Positions 57,910 to 64,000 of a stretch of DNA of 64,000 nt are shown piece by piece. Made by a program: the position numbers and the translations under genes. The notes under the pieces were generated by a model. It saw only the letters and a program-made list of their open reading frames with translations. It did no database searches and was not told the DNA's origin. The stretch spans positions 56,449 through 120,448 of the forward strand of contig CADCBB010000007.1 of the NCBI GenBank assembly GCA_902799555.1. Direction: 5' to 3'. Within the stretch, counting starts at the first letter, position 1. Every line of letters begins with the position of its first letter. The stretch comes from an uncultured Bacteroidales bacterium (lineage in GTDB: Bacteria > Bacteroidota > Bacteroidia > Bacteroidales > Paludibacteraceae).

Positions 57910-59339
57910 TTCTCAGCCTCTTATCCTTCGGGCTGAATGCGGCTCCGCGCCTTACCGTGGTAGCGGTAGTGGACGGAATGACGACCGAAGATCTCAATAA
58001 ACTGCGTCCTTACTGGCAGCAAGGAGGCTTACGGACACTGAGCGAAGAGGCGTATCAGACGAGTATCTCTTATCCGCACCTCGTGTATGGCGGAAATGAG
58101 ACGACCGCTACGCTGATGACCGGTGTGCTGCCTCAACGGCACGGTTATACGATGGACACCTATTTCCTGCGCCGGGATCGAAATATCCATATGCTTTTGG
58201 AAGACGAGTCGGCACATGGCATCGGTACCAACGCCCATATATCTCCCAAAGCGCTGCTGGCGCAAACCATGACCGACCAGATGCGCCTGAGATATCCCGA
58301 GGCCAAGATCTATGCCATCGGTACGAGTCCTCAGACAACGGTTCTGATGGCCGGCCATGCGGCAAATGCCTGCTGCTGGATCGACTCGGAGAGAAAGACT
58401 TGGGTGGCTACAGCTGCGTATACCGAAGGTCTTCCTTCGGCAGCGTACGAGCAGAATAAGAACGGTAAAATAGCAACTATTGCCGAACGGACATGGACCC
58501 CGCGTATGGAGATACCGGTATATACCTGTCCTACCGAACAAGAGAAGAAGAAAGGATTCAGTTATCCGGTCGGCCAAGTGCTCTTGCGTGCGCCCCAAGC
58601 TAACACACTGGTCATTGAGTTGGCCTTGGATATCCAAAAAGAAGCTAAATTAGGTACAGACGCTACACCGGATATGCTGATGCTGCACCTCAACACCTTG
58701 AGTCCCGCGGCGGAATCGGATTATATCGCCAGCGCCGAACACGAAGATATGTACTTATGGCTCAATCAGGATCTGGGCTATCTGATGGAGCAGTTGGACA
58801 AACGTATCGGACGCACGAACTACCAGATCTTGGTCGTTGGCCGCCCTGTCTTAGGCACCTCTTCACAAACGCTGACGAACCTGCACATGCCGGTTCAGAC
58901 CTTTAATACGGATCGGGCAGCAGCCCTGACCGGTACGTACCTCATGGCCCTCTACGGACACGAACGATGGATAGACGGCAGTTATGGGCAATCGATCTAT
59001 CTCAACCGCACGCTCATTGAGCAGAAACGCTTGAGTCTGGAGACCTTCCAGCGGCAAGTAGCCAATTTCTTGATGGATTTTGAAGGAATACAGATTGCCA
59101 TGCCTAACTACGAAGCCGTTCTTTATCCGCAACTTGGTACCAGCCTCAGCAAACGACATACAGGCGATGTGGTCTTTATGCTGCAACCTGGATGGCAACT
59201 CAAGCACGGAGAGACACGCGTCATTGATCATGTGATCGACGACAAACCCTCTTCACCGCTTCTGCTTTGGAGCGGCACCCTGCGACCGATGCCACAAGAT
59301 CAATTGGACGCAACCGATGTGATGGGATTGATCTTCTAA
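57879..59339 (+). CDS. Alkaline-phosphatase-superfamily protein lacking the second metal site
   Basis: 486 residues with a signal peptide (1-21). The fold resembles PafA-type phosphodiesterases/alkaline phosphatases: VVAVVDGMTTEDLNKLRPYW (first metal Asp in VDGM), YGGNETTATLMTGVLPQRHGYTMDTYF (nucleophile region) and AIGTSPQTTVLMAG. In active members the later blocks read like DYIGHAFGP and TADHG; here they are ESDYIASAEHEDMY and LVVGRPVLG, so the Asp/His metal ligands are gone. A non-catalytic sensor or scaffold is likely. It overlaps DUF4105 by 31 nt. Confidence 0.82.
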   Translation: MRTIHLYITLILSLLSFGLNAAPRLTVVAVVDGMTTEDLNKLRPYWQQGGLRTLSEEAYQTSISYPHLVYGGNETTATLMTGVLPQRHGYTMDTYFLRRDRNIHMLLEDESAHGIGTNAHISPKALLAQTMTDQMRLRYPEAKIYAIGTSPQTTVLMAGHAANACCWIDSERKTWVATAAYTEGLPSAAYEQNKNGKIATIAERTWTPRMEIPVYTCPTEQEKKKGFSYPVGQVLLRAPQANTLVIELALDIQKEAKLGTDATPDMLMLHLNTLSPAAESDYIASAEHEDMYLWLNQDLGYLMEQLDKRIGRTNYQILVVGRPVLGTSSQTLTNLHMPVQTFNTDRAAALTGTYLMALYGHERWIDGSYGQSIYLNRTLIEQKRLSLETFQRQVANFLMDFEGIQIAMPNYEAVLYPQLGTSLSKRHTGDVVFMLQPGWQLKHGETRVIDHVIDDKPSSPLLLWSGTLRPMPQDQLDATDVMGLIF

Positions 59340-59340
59340 A

Positions 59341-59370
59341 TAACAAAATGGTAAATGACAAAATAGTAAA
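59341..59370. repeat. 15-bp tandem repeat (2 units) before the DUF4494 gene
   Basis: TAACAAAATGGTAAA and TGACAAAATAGTAAA. If translated from ATG 59348 it would give the repeated peptide VNDKIVND. Confidence 0.8.
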
Positions 59371-59374
59371 TGAT

Positions 59375-59791
59375 ATGATATTTCACGAGATTAAAGTTCA
59401 TTACGATCGCCAAACAGGCGAAGATAACCCGGGTAAAGTAAAAGAAGTATATCTGGTTCACGGAGCAGTCAGTTTTGCAGATGCAGAGAACTGCTTGCTG
59501 ACAGAGATCAAGCCGTTCATCTTCGGTGACTGCGAAGTGCAGAACTGCAAACGTAGCCAGTATTTTGAAGTTTTCCCGAACGAAGGAGGCGCTTTCTGGT
59601 ACAAAGCCCGCGTAGAAATGATCACTATCGACGGCGAGAAAGAGACCCGCAAGAACGTACCCGTTCTGGTTCAAGCCAATACGCTGGACGATGCGGTCTT
59701 CGCCCTCAAACAAGCGCTCAAGTCTTACGATTGCGAGCTCATCTCAATCGCGAAGTCACCGGTAGTGGATATCTTGAACGCCGTTCAATAA
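59375..59791 (+). CDS. DUF4494 protein
   Basis: 138 residues from ATG 59375 (MIFHEIKVHYDRQTGEDNPGKVKEVYLVHGAVSFADAE); an in-frame ATG at 59348 would add nine residues encoded by the 15-bp repeat. DUF4494 core: YLVxxxSFADAE, LTEIKPFIFGDCEVQNCKRSQYFEVFP, WYKARVEMITIDGEKETRKNVPVLVQA. Restricted to Bacteroidota, function unknown, often next to the YggS gene as here. Confidence 0.88.
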   Translation: MIFHEIKVHYDRQTGEDNPGKVKEVYLVHGAVSFADAENCLLTEIKPFIFGDCEVQNCKRSQYFEVFPNEGGAFWYKARVEMITIDGEKETRKNVPVLVQANTLDDAVFALKQALKSYDCELISIAKSPVVDILNAVQ

Positions 59792-59792
59792 A

Positions 59793-61124
59793 GTGAACAC
59801 CATACGCGAAAACATAAGGAGCGTACGCGCGCATATACCTGCGAGCGTCACGCTTGTGTGCGTGAGTAAGTATCAGCCCATAGAGGCGATACGCGAAGCG
59901 TACGAAGCCGGAGAACGCCATTTTGGCGAGAGTCGTGTACAGGAATTGAAGCAGAAAGTGAGCCTCCTGCCCTCCGACATTCATTGGCATTTTATCGGGC
60001 ATCTGCAAACCAATAAAGTGCGGGACTTGATTAAGTTACGCCCCTATCTCATTCAGTCCGTTGATTCAGAGCACTTGTTACAAGCCATCAACGACGAAGC
60101 CGCCAAACAAGGCATCGTGCAAGATGTGCTATTGGAAGTGCATGTGGCCCAAGAGACTACTAAAACGGGTCTCGAAGCATCTAATGTACTATCCATCCTA
60201 GACTTTACCCGTACCCATCTGCATAGTATCCGCGTACGTGGCCTTATGGCGATGGCGACAAATACGGAGGATGAAACCGAGATAAGAAGGTGCTTTACGG
60301 AAGTGAAGCAATTATCGGATGGCGGGATTCTATCTATGGGAATGTCTGATGATTATAGGATAGCTATTGAATGTGGAAGTAATATGGTACGCATAGGAAG
60401 TATGATCTTTGGTGATCGGTCGAGCGGCTCGACACCCGAAAAGCCATTCGGTCACACCATCAAAGCCGTTTTCTTTGATCAAGACGGTGTGTTATATAAC
60501 TCCATGCCCTATCATGCAGAGTCATGGGCGTGGGCGATGACCAAGCACGGTCTTCCCTATACGGCAATGGAGTGTTACCGCAACGAAGGGCGCACGAGTA
60601 CGGGCGTTATCCAAGAGCATCATCAGCAGATGTACGGGAAGGATGCTTCGCCGGAACTGATTAAAGCCATCTATAAGGATAAGACCGAACATTTCACACA
60701 AATGACCGGTGGTTTTCCCGGTATCATCCCCAACGTGGATAAGGTGCTTTATTTCTTGCGTTCACATGGTGTGCAATGTTGGGTAGTAACGGGTTCCGGA
60801 CAACGCAACCTGATCGATGCGCTCAATAAGACCTTCGATAATGTATTTACCGGTATCATCTCTTCGTTTGATGTCACCAAAGGTAAACCCGATCCGGAGC
60901 CGTACTTGAAAGCCTGGGAGCGGAGCGGATTCAAGAAAGAGGAATGCATGGTCGTGGAAAATGCGCCCTTAGGAGTACGTGCTGCCAAAGCCGCAGGGTT
61001 ATACACGTTTGCTGTCAATACCGGTCCTCTACCCGATGAGGAGTTATGGGACGAGAAAGCGGATGAGGTGCTACCGGACATGCAGGCGCTATTGGCACGA
61101 TTAACTGCCATTTTGTCAGTCTAA
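59793..61124 (+). CDS. Fusion of YggS (PLP-binding homeostasis protein) and HAD-family hydrolase
   Basis: 443 residues, GTG start at 59793, 1 nt after the DUF4494 stop. Residues 1 to about 212 are the YggS/PLPBP fold: the PLP lysine Lys26 in LVCVSKYQPIEAI, FGESRVQELKQK, HWHFIGHLQTNKVR, and SMGMSDDYRIAIECGSNMVRIGSMIFG at the end. Residues of about 222-443 are a HAD hydrolase of the beta-phosphoglucomutase group: nucleophile Asp229 in FFDQDGVLYNS, VVTGSGQRNLI, GKPDPEPYLKAWERSG and ENAPLGVRAAKAAG. Both parts look intact and in frame with a short linker. The HAD half may act on a phosphorylated vitamer or sugar; the link to PLP is inference. Confidence 0.9.
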   Translation: MNTIRENIRSVRAHIPASVTLVCVSKYQPIEAIREAYEAGERHFGESRVQELKQKVSLLPSDIHWHFIGHLQTNKVRDLIKLRPYLIQSVDSEHLLQAINDEAAKQGIVQDVLLEVHVAQETTKTGLEASNVLSILDFTRTHLHSIRVRGLMAMATNTEDETEIRRCFTEVKQLSDGGILSMGMSDDYRIAIECGSNMVRIGSMIFGDRSSGSTPEKPFGHTIKAVFFDQDGVLYNSMPYHAESWAWAMTKHGLPYTAMECYRNEGRTSTGVIQEHHQQMYGKDASPELIKAIYKDKTEHFTQMTGGFPGIIPNVDKVLYFLRSHGVQCWVVTGSGQRNLIDALNKTFDNVFTGIISSFDVTKGKPDPEPYLKAWERSGFKKEECMVVENAPLGVRAAKAAGLYTFAVNTGPLPDEELWDEKADEVLPDMQALLARLTAILSV

Positions 61125-61187
61125 GACCGTTTGGAACATAGTTTGTGTGTGTTGAAGTAGAAATTATTAACTAAAACACACATAACT

Positions 61188-63248
61188 ATGAATAATTCCA
61201 ACAATCAAAACGAAAACCTCAAGAAGTTCGCCATCAATCTTTGTGAGCGGGCTAAAGAAGGTAAATTAGATCCCGTCATCGGTAGAGATGACGAGATTCG
61301 GCGTGTGCTGCAGATTCTGAGTCGGCGTACGAAGAACAACCCTATTTTAATCGGTGAACCGGGTGTCGGTAAGACGGCGATCGCCGAAGGACTTGCGCAT
61401 CGTATCGTGCGAGGCGATGTACCGGAGAATCTGAAGAAGAAACAGATCTACTCCCTCGATATGGGTGCCCTGATTGCGGGTGCCAAATACCAAGGTGAGT
61501 TTGAGGAGCGACTCAAAGGTGTTGTCAATGAGGTCGTAGCAGCAGCAGGTGAGATCATTCTCTTTATTGATGAGATTCACACGCTGGTAGGAGCCGGTAA
61601 GAGTAGCGGCGCCATGGATGCAGCGAATATTCTGAAGCCGGCTTTGGCAAGAGGAGACCTGCGCGCTATCGGTGCGACTACGCTGGACGAATATCAGAAA
61701 TATTTCGAGACCGATAAGGCGCTGGAGAGACGATTCCAAAAGGTCATGGTAGATGAACCGGACGAGGCAGCAACAATTAGTATTCTGCGTGGTCTGAAAG
61801 AGCGGTACGAGACGCATCATAAGGTGCGTATCAAGGATGACGCCATCATTGCGGCTGTGACGCTGAGTGCACGGTATATCACCGACCGATTCTTACCGGA
61901 TAAAGCGATCGACCTGGTCGATGAAGCCGCCGCTAAGTTACGTCTGGAGGTGGATAGTAAACCGGAAGAGATCGATAGTTTGGATCGTCAGATCAAACAA
62001 CTGGAGATCGAACGCGAGGCTATCAAACGCGATAAGGACGATGCGAAGTTGAAAGTCATTGAGCAACAACTCAAAGAACTCAAAGCGAAGAGCGAAGAGC
62101 TCAATGCTCGCTGGAACAAGGAGAAAGGCTATGTAGCCACTATCCAGAACGAGAAAGCGCGTATTGAAACGCTCAAGCATCAAGCAGAGGTAGCGGAGCG
62201 CGAAGGCGATTACGGCAAAGTAGCAGAGATTCGGTATAGTCAGATTCCGGCCGCCGAAGCCAATATCAAATCCGCACAAGACGCGCTGCACGCGATTAGT
62301 AATGAGACCTTGATCAAAGAGGAGGTCGATGAAGACGATATCGCAGAAGTAGTAGCTCGTTGGACGGGTATACCGGTTGCAAAAATGATGCAGAGTGAAC
62401 GGGATAAGTTACTGCACCTCGAAGAAGAGTTGCATAAACGAATCATCGGTCAGAACGAAGCCATCGAAGCAGTTAGTGATGCCATAAGAAGAAGCCGTGC
62501 GGGTCTGCAAGATCCGAAACGACCGATCGGAAGCTTTATCTTCTTAGGTACAACGGGTGTCGGTAAAACCGAATTGGCGAAAGCCCTCGCGGACTACCTC
62601 TTCGACGATGAGAATATGATCACGCGTATCGATATGAGTGAGTACCAAGAGAAGTTCAGCGCGACGCGTCTGATCGGTGCGCCTCCGGGATACGTAGGAT
62701 ACGATGAGGGTGGTCAATTGACTGAAGCAATCCGTAGAAAACCCTACTCTGTCGTGCTGTTCGATGAGATCGAGAAAGCGCATCCGGATGTATTCAACGT
62801 GTTGCTCCAAGTGCTCGACGACGGCCGTCTGACGGATAACAAAGGCCGTTTGGTCAACTTCAAGAACACCTTGATTATTATGACCTCCAACCTCACGGAA
62901 GAGCAACTCCGTGCACAAGTCCGTCCTGAGTTCATCAATCGTATTGACGAGATCATCCACTTCAGCGAACTGACCGAATCGGATATCAAAGCCGTCGTCG
63001 GCCTGCAAGTCAGCCGCATCCATAAGATGCTCGAAGACCAAGGAATCGACCTGCGTGTCACGGACGATGCAATCAACTACATCGCCAAAGAAGGCTACGA
63101 TCCGCAATTTGGTGCGCGTCCTGTCAAGAGAGCGCTTCAACGCCTCGTACTCAATGAACTGAGCAAACAGATCATCGGCGGTAAGGTAGATAGCAAACGA
63201 CCTGTCATCGTCGAACTCCGCGACGGCGAACTCAAGTTCCGCAACTAA
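61188..63248 (+). CDS. clpB: ClpB-type disaggregase lacking the N-terminal domain
   Basis: 686 residues against about 860 for full-length ClpB. The roughly 150-residue Clp_N substrate domain is missing; the protein begins just before AAA1 ([30 protein letters not shown]). Walker A1 GEPGVGKTA (56-64), Walker B1 [10 protein letters not shown], the coiled-coil M-domain (about 250-375), Walker A2 GTTGVGKTE (454-462), Walker B2 [16 protein letters not shown], and the C-terminal domain are present. The loop after MTSNL is shortened ([18 protein letters not shown]). It threads aggregated proteins with DnaK. The absence of the N-domain resembles the short ClpB made by internal initiation elsewhere. 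Confidence 0.93.
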   Translation: MNNSNNQNENLKKFAINLCERAKEGKLDPVIGRDDEIRRVLQILSRRTKNNPILIGEPGVGKTAIAEGLAHRIVRGDVPENLKKKQIYSLDMGALIAGAKYQGEFEERLKGVVNEVVAAAGEIILFIDEIHTLVGAGKSSGAMDAANILKPALARGDLRAIGATTLDEYQKYFETDKALERRFQKVMVDEPDEAATISILRGLKERYETHHKVRIKDDAIIAAVTLSARYITDRFLPDKAIDLVDEAAAKLRLEVDSKPEEIDSLDRQIKQLEIEREAIKRDKDDAKLKVIEQQLKELKAKSEELNARWNKEKGYVATIQNEKARIETLKHQAEVAEREGDYGKVAEIRYSQIPAAEANIKSAQDALHAISNETLIKEEVDEDDIAEVVARWTGIPVAKMMQSERDKLLHLEEELHKRIIGQNEAIEAVSDAIRRSRAGLQDPKRPIGSFIFLGTTGVGKTELAKALADYLFDDENMITRIDMSEYQEKFSATRLIGAPPGYVGYDEGGQLTEAIRRKPYSVVLFDEIEKAHPDVFNVLLQVLDDGRLTDNKGRLVNFKNTLIIMTSNLTEEQLRAQVRPEFINRIDEIIHFSELTESDIKAVVGLQVSRIHKMLEDQGIDLRVTDDAINYIAKEGYDPQFGARPVKRALQRLVLNELSKQIIGGKVDSKRPVIVELRDGELKFRN

Positions 63249-63254
63249 CGGATG

Positions 63255-63277
63255 TTATGGTAACTTTTTTACCATAA
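63255..63277 (+). terminator. Hairpin after clpB
   Basis: Perfect 9-bp arms TTATGGTAA/TTACCATAA with a 5-nt loop, 7 nt after the stop codon. It has no long T-run itself; a second terminator follows at 63298. Confidence 0.5.
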
Positions 63278-63297
63278 TCAATCACTAATTTTCAAAA

Positions 63298-63333
63298 AAT
63301 GGCATACAAATTTGCGTATGTCATTTTTTTTGT
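63298..63333 (+). terminator. Intrinsic terminator overlapping the next promoter
   Basis: AATGGCATAC/GTATGTCATT with eight T after it. Nearly identical to the terminator at 1558-1598; the downstream arm is the -33 element of the RhuM promoter. Confidence 0.7.
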
Positions 63334-63342
63334 GTACCTTTG
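63311..63342 (+). promoter_or_regulatory. Promoter of the RhuM gene
   Basis: TTTGCGTATGTC (from 63311) and TACCTTTG (63335-63342), 20 bp apart. Confidence 0.75.
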
Positions 63343-63364
63343 CAAGCGCAATTAGATTCTTTTT

Positions 63365-64000
63365 ATGAAGACACAAGATCTTACAAATGACACAAGAGGC
63401 GAGATTGTTATCTATCAATCCGAAGAAGGCAAAGCCGCTATTGATGTTATTCTTCAAGACGAAACAGTTTGGGTAACTCAGGAGCAGATGGTTGCCCTCT
63501 TTGGTAAGGCAAAATCTACTATTAGTGAACATCTTAAGCACATTTTCGAAGAAGGAGAATTGGACCAAAATTCAGTTGTTCGGTTTTTCCGAACTACTGC
63601 CGCTGATGGCAAATCATATAATACCGCATATTACAACCTTGATGTCGTCATTTCTGTCGGTTATCGTGTTCATTCTGTGCAAGGTACACGTTTCCGTCAA
63701 TGGGCAACTCAGCGCATTCACGAATATATCATAAAAGGCTACACATTGGATGACGAACGGCTAAAAGGTAACGGAGGACGTTATTTCCGCGAATTACTCC
63801 AACGCATTCGGGATATTCGCAGTAGCGAACGTAACCTATATCAGCAGGTGACCGACATCTATGCAACTGCGGTGGATTATGATCCGAAAGCTGAGATTAC
63901 GCGTCAGTTCTTTGCTACGGTGCAAAACAAGATGCACTATGCAGCACACCAACATACAGCGGCTGAGGTGGTCTATGACAGAGTCGATAATGAAAAGCCG
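63365..64000 (+). CDS. RhuM-family protein, 3' end cut by window edge
   Basis: 212 codons visible from ATG 63365. IDVILQDETVWVTQEQMVALFGKAKSTISEHLKHIFEEGEL, VVRFFRTTAADGKSYNTAYYNLDVVISVGYRVHSVQGTRFRQWATQRI and HEYIIKGYTLDDERLKG are the Virulence_RhuM signature; QFFATVQNKMHYAAHQHTAAEVVYDRVD follows. RhuM-like proteins are common on genomic islands next to restriction-modification or toxin genes and have a winged-helix-like, KilA-N-type N-terminus. Function unknown. It may begin another accessory segment beyond the window. Confidence 0.88.
   Translation, partial: MKTQDLTNDTRGEIVIYQSEEGKAAIDVILQDETVWVTQEQMVALFGKAKSTISEHLKHIFEEGELDQNSVVRFFRTTAADGKSYNTAYYNLDVVISVGYRVHSVQGTRFRQWATQRIHEYIIKGYTLDDERLKGNGGRYFRELLQRIRDIRSSERNLYQQVTDIYATAVDYDPKAEITRQFFATVQNKMHYAAHQHTAAEVVYDRVDNEKP

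Noticed and set aside
61125-61187. RNA thermometer in the clpB leader
   Set aside because: A GTGTGT/ACACAC pairing exists, but the stem is short and leaves the start codon region largely free; not convincing.

Overview
The window looks like a chromosomal contig of a member of the Bacteroidota, most likely an uncultured Bacteroidales. Four things point there: (i) a complete PorP-GldK-GldL-GldM-GldN core of the type 9 secretion system (T9SS); (ii) Bacteroidota-restricted families (DUF3078, DUF3098, DUF3276, DUF2795, DUF4494, DUF4105, DUF4886, the Bacteroidota form of RNA polymerase omega); (iii) about twenty promoters of the Bacteroidota primary-sigma type, TTTG - 20 bp - TAnnTTTG; (iv) almost no Shine-Dalgarno sequences. 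I see no rRNA, CRISPR array, insertion sequence or intact prophage.

Layout. 1-4.8 kb (minus): 3'-truncated secreted protein, raiA, an unknown protein, a zeta-toxin-like kinase with a 51-residue putative antitoxin, and a secreted SUMF1 protein with a small membrane protein. 4.8-7.4 kb: AT-rich accessory segment with a tRNA-Ser 3'-end fragment, a broken KilA-N gene, a gene-free stretch with two facing promoters, an Abi/HEPN gene, then tRNA-Ser(CGA) inside a highly structured transcript. 7.4-12.2 kb (minus): gcvP and two YitT paralogues. 12.3-17 kb: ArsG/CcdA-like permease and trmN (plus) against DUF3078-coiled coil-zapA-rny (minus). 17.2-22.9 kb (plus): a 1193-residue secreted protein abutting queF-queC-queD-queE. 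22.9-26.1 kb (minus): DJ-1, then pdxJ-exbB-exbD-tonB. 26.3-27.4 kb (plus): DUF4886, tRNA-Asp, tRNA-Arg. 27.4-40.1 kb (minus): one uninterrupted gene train DUF2795-porP-gldK-L-M-N-ftsX-DUF3098-uppP-truB-queA-ung-polA. 40.3-41.6 kb (minus): methyltransferase and cobalamin adenosyltransferase. 41.7-50.9 kb (plus): spmAB fusion, ybeY, pectate lyase, DUF1963; then a small protein, two beta-barrels, apbE; then bamD, rpoZ, coaBC. 50.9-51.2 kb: DUF3276 (minus). 51.4-59.8 kb (plus): nusB-yajC-ybbR-degT-rpoN-membrane protein-DUF4105-phosphatase-like-DUF4494. 59.8-63.2 kb (plus): a YggS-HAD fusion and an N-domain-less ClpB. 63.4 kb to the end: RhuM-family gene cut by the window edge.

How the genes fit together. 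QueC/D/E/F make preQ1 and QueA finishes epoxyqueuosine on tRNA; the tRNA-Asp(GUC) here is one of the substrates. The Por/Gld proteins would export proteins such as the 1193-residue protein, which ends in a sorting-domain-like tail. ExbB/ExbD/TonB, BamD, the beta-barrels and DUF3078 are envelope functions. RNase Y, YbeY, RaiA, NusB, omega and sigma-54 are RNA and expression functions.

The most unusual structural signal is a set of short tandem repeats, mostly with 7-bp units, that fill the spacer between the stop codon of one gene and the start codon of the next at about 17 places. They occur in recurring sequence families and have also entered the coding sequences of gcvP, polA and zapA. Other points of interest: PolA without a proofreading domain, a phosphatase-like protein lacking its metal site, a YggS-HAD fusion, terminators placed inside opposing genes, and divergent promoters that share a palindromic -33 element.
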